Notes: generated by a model not told the origin, from the sequence alone. Counted from the first letter of the stretch, positions 15,403-24,903 are shown. The stretch: 28,303 nucleotides of DNA from Bacteroidales bacterium UBA4866 (GCA_002399565.1 DHDW01000010.1:3109-31411); one strand, 5' to 3'. Numbers and translations: made by a program.

Positions 15403-16896
15403 ATGAATGGAATAGTAAATTACACAACAGAAAATGGTAATAAATATCTTTATAGTTATTCTCAAAAACAAATAATACTAAATAATCCAATAATAGAATA
15501 TATTCTAAATTCAGATGAAAAAGATGATTTGGTTATTGAAAAATTGACTTCTAAGGATAATATTATAATAGATGGTGTCCAATTATCACAAGAAGAGATT
15601 AAACACTATTGCAATAAATATCTATTTTTTAAAGAAAACCATTTTTTTGATAGAATTGACCAAAATAAGATATTGTCAGGAAGAATTACTCCTGAAATGG
15701 TTGAAGAGGAATTCAATAAAGCAAATACTTTAGTTTTTGAGGTTACAGAAAAATGTAACTTAAGATGTGAATATTGTATTTATGGAGATAATTACAGTAC
15801 TCATGAGGATAGACTCTATTGTGATTTGAATATTGAAAAAAGTAAGATGATATTAGAATTCATGAAAAAGCAATGGATGTCTAGTTCTAATATTAATACA
15901 AAAAAGTTAATAGGATTTTATGGAGGGGAAGCTCTTTTGAGGTTTGATTTTATAAAAGAAATAGTAGATTATTCAAAAAAAATATCAAAAGAAACAGGAT
16001 TACAATTTCACTATAATATGACTACAAATGCTATTTTATTAGATAAATATATGGATTATCTTGTGGAAAATGATTTTTGGCTACTTATAAGTATAGATGG
16101 AGATAAAAATAATAATTCTTATAGAGTATTTAAAAATAAACAATCTTCTTTTGATATTTTGTATAAAAACATAAGTTTGATTAAAGAAAAATACCCTGTC
16201 TATTTTAAGACAAATGTTAGTTTTAATGCCGTTCTACATAATAGAAATGATCAAAAAGAAGTAATTAGATATATTAAAAGAGAGTTTGGTAAGAATATTA
16301 GTTGTTCTTCGATAAGACCAGGAAGAAATATTGATGAAAAACATATGAATTATTTACCCAAAACAGACATAAATAAAATCGAATCAAAAGAAGATAGGGA
16401 CGATTTTATGTCATCAAATTCTCTAGATTATTACCTATTTTATAAAACCTATTTGGATAATATTTTTAAAGATTTGAATAGTATAAGAAGAATTAATATT
16501 AATAATAAAATATTTTATCCTACAGGGACATGTTTACCTTTTATGAAAAAGGTATTTGTAACAGCGCGTGGCAATATTCTTCCGTGTGAAAGAGTTAATT
16601 TTAAATTTGTTTTGGGAAAGGTATTTGATGATAAAATTGATATTGACGCTCAAATTATATCAGATATGTATAATATTTACTATGATAGAATAAAATCTTT
16701 ATGTGTAAAATGTTCTAAATTTTTATTTTGTAATACTTGTATGTTGAGTGAAATAATACAAGATGATAATAGTTTAGTGTGTAGTAATTATATGAATAAA
16801 AATGAATTTTCTGATTTTTTCTCATTTTATTGGTCTTTTTTTGAGAAATATCCAAATGTTATAAGTGAAATATTAAATACTATAAAAGATGAATAA
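15403..16896 (+). CDS. Radical SAM/SPASM peptide maturase
   Basis: This 497-residue enzyme should modify the precursor core in the cytoplasm by radical chemistry. An N-terminal region of about 110 residues, beginning with NYTTENGNKYLYSYS, may bind the leader. The radical SAM motif CNLRCEYC gives Cys118, Cys122 and Cys125 for the 4Fe-4S cluster, and GFYGGEALL supplies the SAM-binding GGE. The C-terminal SPASM domain has Cys377, Gly390-NILP-Cys395, Cys434, Cys437, Cys443, Cys446 and Cys460, enough ligands for two auxiliary clusters. This matches the maturase of the GG-Bacteroidales system. The reaction (thioether, C-C or other crosslink, epimerisation) cannot be predicted. Its end overlaps the pseudo-rSAM gene by 8 nt. 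Codon use is very AT-rich compared with the core genes. Confidence 0.92.
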   Translation: MNGIVNYTTENGNKYLYSYSQKQIILNNPIIEYILNSDEKDDLVIEKLTSKDNIIIDGVQLSQEEIKHYCNKYLFFKENHFFDRIDQNKILSGRITPEMVEEEFNKANTLVFEVTEKCNLRCEYCIYGDNYSTHEDRLYCDLNIEKSKMILEFMKKQWMSSSNINTKKLIGFYGGEALLRFDFIKEIVDYSKKISKETGLQFHYNMTTNAILLDKYMDYLVENDFWLLISIDGDKNNNSYRVFKNKQSSFDILYKNISLIKEKYPVYFKTNVSFNAVLHNRNDQKEVIRYIKREFGKNISCSSIRPGRNIDEKHMNYLPKTDINKIESKEDRDDFMSSNSLDYYLFYKTYLDNIFKDLNSIRRININNKIFYPTGTCLPFMKKVFVTARGNILPCERVNFKFVLGKVFDDKIDIDAQIISDMYNIYYDRIKSLCVKCSKFLFCNTCMLSEIIQDDNSLVCSNYMNKNEFSDFFSFYWSFFEKYPNVISEILNTIKDE

Positions 16897-18085
16897 AGAA
16901 TATTTTTATATAGAACCCTATACATATGTATCATTGTGTAGGGATAAAATTTTGTTATATAATACATTATCATTTAAATATATATTAAAAGATATTGAAG
17001 ATGACCTCACTAAAGAATTTATGAAATTAATAATTAATGATGAAGGAAGAGTAATAGAACTTGAAAAAAAATTCAAGGATAATAAATTATTAATGTTCAT
17101 TGATGAGTGTAGAAGTTTATTTATTGGAGATATTCATTTTGGGACAAAACCATATATACGACCATTTAAATCTTATGTGAATATAGATATAGGGCAATTA
17201 AAAAATGTGTTTGCATTAACGAAAATTTTTTCTTTTGTTAACGAATTAAATATAATTATAGGTGGAGAAACTATTTGTAAGAATAAACATTTATTAGATG
17301 GTGGATATAAACAATTTTTATTCCCAATAAATTCAAAAGAGACTATAGATTACAAATTATTGGAAAAATCTATAAAAGAAATAAACTTTAATTTAAATCG
17401 AGTATCTCTCGTTGGAAATATTTTTAGATATAAAGAAATTAGCAATTTATTAGGTTTATTTAAAGGAATAAGTTGTGATATATATATATGTTATTTAGAT
17501 ATTGATGATATTAATATTGTGATTAAATTACTATCTAAAAATATAAAAATAATAGTTTTGGTTGATAATAATTATGATATTATTTTATTGAATAGAAAAA
17601 TAAATTTATTAAAAGAAAATAATATTCTATTTGAAGTAAGATATATTGTTGAAACAGAATCTGATTTAGAATATTTGAATAAAAATAAATTAGATATTGA
17701 AGTTGATGAAAACATTATTCCTTATTATAATAATAATTTAGAATTTTTTAAAAACAATGTTTTCATTGATGAATCTGATATTTTAGAAGAGAAATATCAG
17801 GCAGAAGACATATTCATTAAAGAGCATATCAATAAAAATTACTTTGGGAAACTATTTGTTAGGGAAAATGGTGAAATATTTTCAAACTTTAATTTTCAAA
17901 AAATTGGAAAATTGGGAGATGATTGGAAAATTATACTTGGTGAAAATTTATTGGAGGATTCGTGTTGGTTTAAGAAAAGAAATACAGAACCATGTAGTAA
18001 TTGTTTGTATAATTTATTATGTCCTTCTATATCAAATTATGAATTAGTGATTGGCATGACCAATTTATGTAATGTAATAGAGTAA
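16889..18085 (+). CDS. Pseudo-rSAM partner protein (degenerate SPASM protein)
   Basis: This 398-residue protein resembles the maturase at both ends but has no CxxxCxxC motif, so it cannot bind the radical SAM cluster in the usual way. The N-terminus, EYFYIEPYTYVSL followed by KILLYNTLSF, and the C-terminus, EPCSNCLYNLLCPSISNYE then NLCNVIE, are those I associate with the pseudo-rSAM family of the GG-Bacteroidales system. An IIIGGETICKN stretch echoes the GGE motif. Four C-terminal Cys could still hold a metal cluster. The likely role is as a partner of the maturase, for leader binding or auxiliary cluster supply; this is inferred. It overlaps the maturase by 8 nt and precedes the exporter by 2 nt. 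The gene is one of the most AT-rich in the window. Confidence 0.85.
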   Translation: MNKEYFYIEPYTYVSLCRDKILLYNTLSFKYILKDIEDDLTKEFMKLIINDEGRVIELEKKFKDNKLLMFIDECRSLFIGDIHFGTKPYIRPFKSYVNIDIGQLKNVFALTKIFSFVNELNIIIGGETICKNKHLLDGGYKQFLFPINSKETIDYKLLEKSIKEINFNLNRVSLVGNIFRYKEISNLLGLFKGISCDIYICYLDIDDINIVIKLLSKNIKIIVLVDNNYDIILLNRKINLLKENNILFEVRYIVETESDLEYLNKNKLDIEVDENIIPYYNNNLEFFKNNVFIDESDILEEKYQAEDIFIKEHINKNYFGKLFVRENGEIFSNFNFQKIGKLGDDWKIILGENLLEDSCWFKKRNTEPCSNCLYNLLCPSISNYELVIGMTNLCNVIE

Positions 18086-18087
18086 TA

Positions 18088-20340
18088 ATGTCTTTTAAGC
18101 AATTTCCTTTTTATAAGCAATACGACGCAATGGATTGCGGAGCTACATGCTTACGGATGATCGCTAAGTTTTATGGGAAGAATTATTCTTTGGATTCTTT
18201 ACGTAAAAAAAGTTATATTACTCGTGAGGGAGCAAGTTTATTGGGATTAAGTGAGGCTGCGGAGAGTATTGGTTTTAAGACTTTGGGGGTTAGGGCGAGT
18301 TTTAAAACTCTTTGTGAAGCTCCTTTGCCTTGTATTGTTCATTGGAGACAAAATCATTTTGTTGTTGTTTATAATATAAAGATATCTAAGAGTGATAGAA
18401 AGCAATTAAAGAATGATAGTTTTAATTGGGAGAAAAGGAAACCTAAGGGATTGATATATGTTACTGATCCTGGCAGAGGATTAATAAAATATAGTGTTGA
18501 GGAGTTTTTGAGTTGTTGGTTAAGTTCAAAATCGGATGGTTCAGATGAAGGTATTGCTTTATTGCTAGAAACTACTCCTGATTTCTTTACTATTGATGAT
18601 GAGAAGAAAGATAAAATGAAATTTCGTTTTATCTTGCAATACTTAAAGCCATATAAAAAACTTATCTTACAACTCTTCTTAGGAATGTTGTTTGGTACAA
18701 TGCTACAACTAATATTTCCATTTTTAACTCAAAGTATTGTTGACTATGGTATAACTAATAATAACCTTAATTTTATCACTTTAATTCTTATAGCTCAACT
18801 TACCTTATATGTTGCACAAACAGCTGTTGAGTTTATAAGAAGTTGGATACTATTACATATAAGCACAAGAATAAATATCTCAATTATATCTGACTTTTTG
18901 ATTAAGTTGATGAAGCTACCAATTAGTTTTTTTGATACAAAGATGATTGGGGATATTATGCAAAGAATTGGAGATCATTCAAGGATTGAAAGTTTTTTAA
19001 CTTCATCAACTTTAAATACTCTATTCTCTATGCTTAACTTTATTGTTTTCACTATTGTCTTAGCATTTTACAATCTAAAACTTTTGATAGTCTTTCTTAT
19101 TGCAAGTACATTATATATTCTTTGGATTGTAATATTCTTGAAAAAGAGAAAAGAATTAGATTATAAACGTTTTGCACAAGCTTCGGCAGAGCAGAGTAAC
19201 TTGTATCAAATGATAACAGGTATGCAAGAGATAAAGCTTAATAACTGTGAGAAACAAAAACGTTGGGAGTGGGAAAATATTCAAGCAAGATTATTTAAAG
19301 TCAGTATTAAAGGATTAGCTTTATCACAATATCAGCAAACTGGAGCATTCTTTATTAATGAGATAAAAAATATACTGATTTCCTTCTTTTCTGCAAAAGC
19401 AGTTATTGAAGGAGATATGACACTTGGTATGATGATGGCTGCACAATATATTGTTGGGCAGTTGAATGGTCCAATAGGCCAGGTTATAGGGTTTATACAA
19501 TCTGCACAAGATGCGAAGATAAGTATGGAACGTTTAGGGGAAATACATAATAAGGAAGATGAAGAAAACCCTAACGATGAGAAAATAACTATATTCACAG
19601 AAAATAAAACGCTTAATGTGAAAGGTCTTACTTTTCATTATGATCCATTGGGTGAAGCTGTTTTATCAGACCTTGATTTAGAAATTCCTCAAGGAAAAGT
19701 TACTGCTATTGTAGGTATGAGTGGAAGTGGGAAAACTACATTAGTAAAATTATTAATGGGTTTTTATCCTACAACAAAAGGAGAAATAACTGTTGGAGGA
19801 GTAAATTTAGAGAATATAAGTAATAGAGTTTGGAGAGAAAAATGTGGAGCAGTTATGCAAGATGGTTTTATTTTTTCAGATAGCATAGCAAATAATATAG
19901 CAGTAGGGGTAGATAATATTGATAGGGCTCAATTACTACATGCTGTAAAGGTTGCTAATATAAAAGAGATGATAGAAAGCATGCCTTTGGGATTTAATAC
20001 CAAGATTGGGCAAGAAGGAAAAGGAATAAGTCAGGGGCAAAGACAAAGAATACTTATTGCAAGGGCGGTTTATAAGAATCCTGATTATTTGTTTTTTGAT
20101 GAAGCAACAAATGCACTGGATGCAAATAACGAAAAAATAATTATGGAGAACTTGGAAGAATTTTATAAAGGGAAAACAGTTATTATTGTTGCTCATAGAT
20201 TAAGTACTGTTAAAAATGCTGACCAAATAGTTGTTTTAAATAATAGTAAAATAACAGAGAAAGGTACTCATAAAGAATTAACTGAATTGAGAGGAGAGTA
20301 TTATAGTTTAGTTAAGAACCAACTTGAACTTGGGAATTAA
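18088..20340 (+). CDS. Peptidase-containing ABC exporter (C39 domain, membrane domain, ATPase)
   Basis: This 750-residue bacteriocin-type exporter cuts double-glycine leaders and transports the core across the inner membrane. The C39 peptidase covers residues 1-140, with Gln11, the nucleophile Cys17 in MDCGATCL, His90 in RQNHFVV and Asp127 in TDPGRG, so it should be active. The membrane domain with six helices spans about 185-470. The ATPase has Walker A GMSGSGKTT (543-551), signature SQGQ (648-651), Walker B YLFFDEA and the H-loop AHRLS. The leader of the upstream peptide fits this peptidase, which ties the two together. The HlyD partner follows after 12 nt. The first 70 or so bases are visibly richer in G and C than the rest of the gene. 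Confidence 0.95.
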   Translation: MSFKQFPFYKQYDAMDCGATCLRMIAKFYGKNYSLDSLRKKSYITREGASLLGLSEAAESIGFKTLGVRASFKTLCEAPLPCIVHWRQNHFVVVYNIKISKSDRKQLKNDSFNWEKRKPKGLIYVTDPGRGLIKYSVEEFLSCWLSSKSDGSDEGIALLLETTPDFFTIDDEKKDKMKFRFILQYLKPYKKLILQLFLGMLFGTMLQLIFPFLTQSIVDYGITNNNLNFITLILIAQLTLYVAQTAVEFIRSWILLHISTRINISIISDFLIKLMKLPISFFDTKMIGDIMQRIGDHSRIESFLTSSTLNTLFSMLNFIVFTIVLAFYNLKLLIVFLIASTLYILWIVIFLKKRKELDYKRFAQASAEQSNLYQMITGMQEIKLNNCEKQKRWEWENIQARLFKVSIKGLALSQYQQTGAFFINEIKNILISFFSAKAVIEGDMTLGMMMAAQYIVGQLNGPIGQVIGFIQSAQDAKISMERLGEIHNKEDEENPNDEKITIFTENKTLNVKGLTFHYDPLGEAVLSDLDLEIPQGKVTAIVGMSGSGKTTLVKLLMGFYPTTKGEITVGGVNLENISNRVWREKCGAVMQDGFIFSDSIANNIAVGVDNIDRAQLLHAVKVANIKEMIESMPLGFNTKIGQEGKGISQGQRQRILIARAVYKNPDYLFFDEATNALDANNEKIIMENLEEFYKGKTVIIVAHRLSTVKNADQIVVLNNSKITEKGTHKELTELRGEYYSLVKNQLELGN

Positions 20341-20352
20341 AAAGTATTTATT

Positions 20353-21696
20353 ATGAGTGAAGATAAAGAAACAAGATACGGAACCCCAGACAAAATTGAA
20401 CTAAGAAGTGAAGGAGTTCAAGAAATTCTTGGCAGGCCTCCTCATTGGATGATTAGATATGGTATAAGTGTTATTTTTATTGTAATAGCAGGAATATTTA
20501 TTGGCAGTTATTTTTTTAAATATCCTGATGTGCTTAATGCAAACATTATTGTAACGACTGAAAATTTACCGGCAGGTGTAGTTGCTCGTACTTCTGGAAG
20601 GATAGATACTTTATTTGTTAAAGAAAAACAAAAAATAATTAAAGGAGATGTGTTAGCATTAATTACTAATACTGCATGTTATAATGATATCCTTAGTTTA
20701 AAAAGTATAATATCAAAATTTAATATATCCGATTTATCTACTTTTAATCTAATAGAAGATAATTTACAATTGGGAGAAGTACAATCATCTTATCTGTCAT
20801 TTGTGAAAGCGATTGAAAATTACAATCAATTTGTTCAAACAGATTATTATAATAAAAAGATAGCTTCAACAGAAAGACAAATAAATTCTCAAAGGAAGGT
20901 ATTGCAAAAGACAATTGAACAATTAAAATTTTCAAAAGCTCAACTTGTAAGTGAAAGAGAGCTTTTTAAAATGGATTCTACTTTATATGCTAAAAGGTCT
21001 TTATCTTGGGCTGAATTTGAAAATTCAAAAACTAAATATATACAAGCACAAAACTCTTATGAAAACACACTGCTTAATATTGATAATTTAAAAATAAATA
21101 TTTTGCAGTCAGAACAATCAGTAATGGATTTAAAGAAACAATTCTCTGAACAATTAAAAGAGCTTCAATTAGTTTTGTCATCTTCTTATGATATGTTGCA
21201 GACACAACTTATTAATTGGGAACAATCTTATTTATTAGTTAGTCCTTGCGATGGGATTGTCACTTTAACAAATTATTGGCAGAAAAATCAAAATGTTGCT
21301 TCTGGAGATGTGCTTATAACAATTGTACCTGAAAAAGAAACTAAGATAATTGGTAAAATATATCTCCCTCAACAAGGAGCAGGAAAAGTTAAGAATGGTC
21401 AAACGGTAAATATTAAATTTGCTAATTTCCCATATATGGAATATGGTATTGTGCAGGTAAAAATAAAAAATATATCATTGGTGCCTATAGTTGTAAAAGA
21501 TGAAAGAGTTTATCTATTGGAGGTTGAATTTCCAGAAAAATTAAAAACAACTTATGGGAAAGAATTGACTTTCAGTCAAGAGATGCAAGGTAGTGCAGAA
21601 ATAATAACTGACGACTTAAGATTATTAGATAAATTTATTAATCCAATAAAGGCAATATTCAAAAATAAAATATCAACAAATGAGACACAGAATTAG
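20353..21696 (+). CDS. HlyD-family periplasmic adaptor of the RiPP exporter
   Basis: This 447-residue membrane fusion protein should bridge the ABC exporter and the outer-membrane channel. A single membrane helix lies at about residues 35-55 (ISVIFIVIAGIFIGSYFF), after a cytoplasmic N-terminus of about 30 residues. The lipoyl/barrel-sandwich halves are seen at about 75-105 (VVARTSGRIDTLFVKEKQ) and 295-330 (LVSPCDGIVTLTNYWQKN), separated by a long helical hairpin (about 125-290) rich in Gln, Lys, Leu and Glu that should form the coiled coil. The beta-barrel domain follows. It overlaps the TolC gene by 17 nt, so the two are probably translated together. Confidence 0.92.
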   Translation: MSEDKETRYGTPDKIELRSEGVQEILGRPPHWMIRYGISVIFIVIAGIFIGSYFFKYPDVLNANIIVTTENLPAGVVARTSGRIDTLFVKEKQKIIKGDVLALITNTACYNDILSLKSIISKFNISDLSTFNLIEDNLQLGEVQSSYLSFVKAIENYNQFVQTDYYNKKIASTERQINSQRKVLQKTIEQLKFSKAQLVSERELFKMDSTLYAKRSLSWAEFENSKTKYIQAQNSYENTLLNIDNLKINILQSEQSVMDLKKQFSEQLKELQLVLSSSYDMLQTQLINWEQSYLLVSPCDGIVTLTNYWQKNQNVASGDVLITIVPEKETKIIGKIYLPQQGAGKVKNGQTVNIKFANFPYMEYGIVQVKIKNISLVPIVVKDERVYLLEVEFPEKLKTTYGKELTFSQEMQGSAEIITDDLRLLDKFINPIKAIFKNKISTNETQN

Positions 21697-23140
21697 CTAT
21701 TTCTTTATTGCGTTTCTTTTTTTGTTATTTAATATTACTACTTATGCACAAAGAGTAATTAGTTTGGAGGAATGTATTGAAATTGCTCAAAAGAATTCAT
21801 TCGATGTTCAAGAGGCTCAAAATAAGTTTTTACAATCTACCTATCAATATAAGATATATAAAAAATCATATCTACCTTCATTGAGTCTGTCTGGTAGTTT
21901 GCCTGCTTTTAATAGATCTATATCAAAAATAACATTGCCGAATGGAGATGAAGCTTTTGTTGCTCAAGCAACAGGAGCCTATAGTGGGAAATTGGCATTA
22001 AAACAACCCATTCCTTTTCTTGGTAGTGATTTTATTATTTCATCTGGATTACAACGCTTAGATTTATATAATGATAGCATAAGTACTTCTTATCTATCAA
22101 ATGTTATAAATTTGGGAATTAGTCATTCAATATTTGGTTATAATTCATATAAATGGGGAAAAAAGATAGAGCCGTTGCAATATAATGAGGCAAAACAAAT
22201 ATATGTTGAAGAAATGGAAGAGATTGCAAAAAAAACAGTTGAACTTTATTTTAATCTTTTAGAATCTCAAAGCAATTTAAACATTCAGATATATAATAAA
22301 TTAAATATTGATACTCTTCTTAATATTGTAAAAGATAAATATTCTGTTGGTAAATGTACAGAAGATGAGGTTTTACAACTTGAGGTTAATTTACTTAATT
22401 CAGAGCTACAAATTCTGAAGTTGAATAATACTATTTATAATAATGAAAGGGCTTTATGCGATTTTTTGAGATTGGATACTAATAAATTATTTACATTCGC
22501 ACCAAATTTATTTGAAATAGATAAGATTGATATTAAAAGAGCTATTGATGAAAATTATGAAAATAGCAGTATGGAGTTAAATAATAAAAGGCAAGTCTTA
22601 GAAGCACAAATTAATTTGGCAAAAATAAAATCAGAGAATAGAGTTAGTGTTGATTTATATGCCACATTTGGATTGTCAAAAAATGATGCAAGTTTTAGAG
22701 AAACTTTTAAGACTCCATTAAATCAAGAGGTAGTAACTCTTGGTTTTACTGTGCCAATTTTTGATTTTGGTATTAGTAGATCTAAAATTAAACAAGCAGA
22801 ATTAAAAGTTTCAAATGTGATAATTAGCATTGAGCAAGCAAACTTAGATAGCAAAAGAGAGATAATAGATATAATTAATCAAATAAATATTTTATCTGAA
22901 AATATTGTGGTAGTCAAGAAAACAAAAGATTTAGCAGAAAAGCGTTATGAAATTTCAAAAAGTCGATATGAAAATGGGAAAATAGGCTTTTTAGATTATT
23001 CCAATGCTCAATCTGATAAAGATAAATCAACATTAGATTTCTTACAATTACTAAGAAAGAAGTGGGAATTATATTATAAGATTAGAAAATTAACATTATA
23101 CGATTTCAAAACAAATCAAAAAATTACTTATAAAGAATAG
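21680..23140 (+). CDS. TolC-family outer-membrane channel, last gene of the RiPP operon
   Basis: This 486-residue protein should form the trimeric outer-membrane exit duct. It begins with a signal peptide (MRHRISYFFIAFLFLLFNITTYAQ) and then SLEECIEIAQKNSFDVQEAQ, the usual first helix of the outer-membrane efflux fold. Two repeats of helical hairpin are visible, the second containing RYEISKSRYENGKIGFLDYSNAQ, close to the common LxxxRYxxGxxxxxxxLxAQ pattern. Length is normal. It overlaps hlyD-type gene by 17 nt and ends the plus-strand operon, facing rlmD. Confidence 0.92.
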   Translation: MRHRISYFFIAFLFLLFNITTYAQRVISLEECIEIAQKNSFDVQEAQNKFLQSTYQYKIYKKSYLPSLSLSGSLPAFNRSISKITLPNGDEAFVAQATGAYSGKLALKQPIPFLGSDFIISSGLQRLDLYNDSISTSYLSNVINLGISHSIFGYNSYKWGKKIEPLQYNEAKQIYVEEMEEIAKKTVELYFNLLESQSNLNIQIYNKLNIDTLLNIVKDKYSVGKCTEDEVLQLEVNLLNSELQILKLNNTIYNNERALCDFLRLDTNKLFTFAPNLFEIDKIDIKRAIDENYENSSMELNNKRQVLEAQINLAKIKSENRVSVDLYATFGLSKNDASFRETFKTPLNQEVVTLGFTVPIFDFGISRSKIKQAELKVSNVIISIEQANLDSKREIIDIINQINILSENIVVVKKTKDLAEKRYEISKSRYENGKIGFLDYSNAQSDKDKSTLDFLQLLRKKWELYYKIRKLTLYDFKTNQKITYKE

Positions 23141-23191
23141 ATTAAAATATGGAATTATTAATCATTGATGCTATTAGTAATATAAAATATT

Positions 23192-23213
23192 GTAATTCTT
23201 TTGAGAATATTAC
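23192..23213. terminator. Weak hairpin between the convergent RiPP operon and rlmD
   Basis: GTAATTCT and AGAATATTAC can pair with a two-base bulge around a TTTG loop; it includes the rlmD stop codon. There is no long T-run on either strand, so its use as a terminator is doubtful. Confidence 0.3.
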
Positions 23214-24640
23214 TTTAAGCAAAGTTCGATAATATTCTCTACGTGTTGTGTGTGAGGGAACATATCAACTGGTTGAATCTTGTTTACTGAATACTTTTCC
23301 ATTAACATATTTACATCTCTTGCTTGGGTAGCTGGATTGCAACTTATGTATATTATTTTCTTTGCTTCAATATTCAATAGTTGTTCAACTACACTTGGAT
23401 GCATTCCTGCTCTTGGTGGGTCAGTGATTATGATATCTGGCTTGCCATTTTCTTTAACAAAGTTTTCATTAAGAATCTTTGCCATATCTCCTGCAAAGAA
23501 ATGAGTGTTGTTTATGTTATTCTCCTTAGAGTTTACTTTTGCATCTGTAATTGCTTCTTCAATTGACTCTATTGCAACAACTTTTTTTACATAAGGTGCA
23601 ACAAAATTGGCTATTGTTCCTGTTCCTGTATATAAATCGTAAAGAATGTCTTCTTCTTTCAAGTCTGCCAATTCTGCTGCTTTACTATATAATATGTATG
23701 CTTGCTCAGAATTGGTTTGATAGAAAGATTTTGGACCAATTTTAAACTTAAGTGTTTCTTTTCCCTCTTTGAAAGGTGGCATAAATTCAATTATGTGATC
23801 TTTTCCCTTATAACATATAATGTCTTGGTCAAAGAGTGTGTCGTTGAATTTAGTATTAATGGCATACATTAGGGAAGTTATCTGTGGAAACTCTTTTGCA
23901 ATTGCATCAAGCATAGGAAAAATCTCCTGGCTTTCTTCTGCAAAGACAAGAATTAGCATCATTTCCTCATGGGAGGTTGTTCTGATGATGAGGTTTCTAA
24001 GTAAACCAATATGTTCTCTTATGTTGTAATAGCTAAGTTGTTTTTCTTGAGAGTAATCCTTAATGAAATTGCGAATAAGATTTGAGGGTTCTCTTTGAAG
24101 GGCACAATAATTTATGTCTAAAACCTTGTCGAAAAAACTTGGAACATGGAATCCAAATCCGTTTTTATTTGTTCCTCTTTCAAGTGTTTTAATATCTTCT
24201 TCGCTTAGCCAACGTTTTGTTGAGAATGTAAACTCCAATTTGTTGCGATAGAAGAAAGTTTTTTCTGAACCAATAATTTTTTCAGCCTTTGAGCAATCAA
24301 TATGTCCAATTCTTTGAAGGTTGTCTATAACTTGCTTGTTTTTAAAGAATAATTGGTCTTCATATTGCATTGTTTGCCATTTACATCCTCCACAAAGTCC
24401 AAAATGAGGACATTTTTGCTCTGTCCTTTTGTCAGAATAATGGCGGAAATTTATGGCTTTCCCTTCTGCAAAGTTTTTTTTCTTCTTTAAAATTTGCACA
24501 TCTACAATGTCTCCTGGAACTACAAAAGGAATAAAAATTACTAAGTCATTATGCTTTGCAACAGAATTGCCTTCTGCTCCTGCATCAATAACTTCAACAT
24601 TTTCAATAATCTCTTGTCTTCTTTGCTTGTTTAATTTCAT
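23210..24640 (-). CDS. rlmD: 23S rRNA (uracil-5-)-methyltransferase, RlmD/RumA-type
   Basis: The enzyme uses SAM to methylate C5 of a uridine in 23S rRNA (U1939 in E. coli numbering for RlmD). A TRAM domain (about 1-65) is followed by iron-sulfur cluster Cys77, Cys83 and Cys86 in CPHFGLCGGCKW, with a fourth Cys likely in INYCALQ. The SAM-binding motif is LYDLYTGTGT; TDPPRAGMH and the catalytic Cys in YISCNPATQARD complete the family's core. Exact target uridine is not certain, since RlmCD- and TrmA-like variants look alike. The frame reaches back to an ATG at 24679, but that codon sits inside the rpmH terminator; ATG 24640 gives the usual N-terminus and a 476-residue product. No separate promoter is obvious. 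Confidence 0.9.
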   Translation of the reverse strand: MKLNKQRRQEIIENVEVIDAGAEGNSVAKHNDLVIFIPFVVPGDIVDVQILKKKKNFAEGKAINFRHYSDKRTEQKCPHFGLCGGCKWQTMQYEDQLFFKNKQVIDNLQRIGHIDCSKAEKIIGSEKTFFYRNKLEFTFSTKRWLSEEDIKTLERGTNKNGFGFHVPSFFDKVLDINYCALQREPSNLIRNFIKDYSQEKQLSYYNIREHIGLLRNLIIRTTSHEEMMLILVFAEESQEIFPMLDAIAKEFPQITSLMYAINTKFNDTLFDQDIICYKGKDHIIEFMPPFKEGKETLKFKIGPKSFYQTNSEQAYILYSKAAELADLKEEDILYDLYTGTGTIANFVAPYVKKVVAIESIEEAITDAKVNSKENNINNTHFFAGDMAKILNENFVKENGKPDIIITDPPRAGMHPSVVEQLLNIEAKKIIYISCNPATQARDVNMLMEKYSVNKIQPVDMFPHTQHVENIIELCLK

Positions 24641-24669
24641 TGGAGTAATTCTTATTTTTTTGAAATAAA

Positions 24670-24709
24670 AAAGAAGCATTGCTTATTCATACAACAACAA
24701 TGCTTCTTT
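24670..24709 (-). terminator. Intrinsic terminator of rpmH
   Basis: AAAGAAGCATTG (24670-24681) pairs with CAATGCTTCTTT (24698-24709), a 12-bp stem. On the minus strand a run of six T follows. It lies between rpmH and rlmD. Confidence 0.85.
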
Positions 24710-24733
24710 GTATATTTCTAAAAAGAATAAATT

Positions 24734-24880
24734 CTATCTTTCGTCAGAAACAGTTAGTTTTTTTCTTCCATGACGACGACGATTTGCCAAAACTCTGCGA
24801 CCATTAGCCGTTGACATTCTTGTTCTAAATCCGTGTTTATTTACTCTTTTTCTGCGTGAAGGTTGGAATGTTCTTTTCAT
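24734..24880 (-). CDS. rpmH: 50S ribosomal protein L34
   Basis: This 48-residue basic protein is a structural part of the large ribosomal subunit. The start [20 protein letters not shown] and the run [18 protein letters not shown] are those of L34. In many bacteria rpmH lies near the origin with dnaA and rnpA, but neither is seen here, as is common in Bacteroidota. It has its own promoter (24904-24934) and a terminator directly after it, so it is a single-gene unit. Stop codon TAG at 24734-24736. Confidence 0.96.
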   Translation of the reverse strand: MKRTFQPSRRKRVNKHGFRTRMSTANGRRVLANRRRHGRKKLTVSDER

Positions 24881-24903
24881 CTTAAATTCAATTTTTCGGA
24901 TTG

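Noticed and set aside
19332..19598. Antisense frames in the ABC exporter gene
   Set aside because: They are shadows of a strongly conserved coding sequence.
24641..24679. Upstream ATG at 24679 as start of rlmD
   Set aside because: It lies in the stem of the rpmH terminator, and the 13 extra residues do not fit the family; ATG 24640 gives the normal TRAM-domain start.
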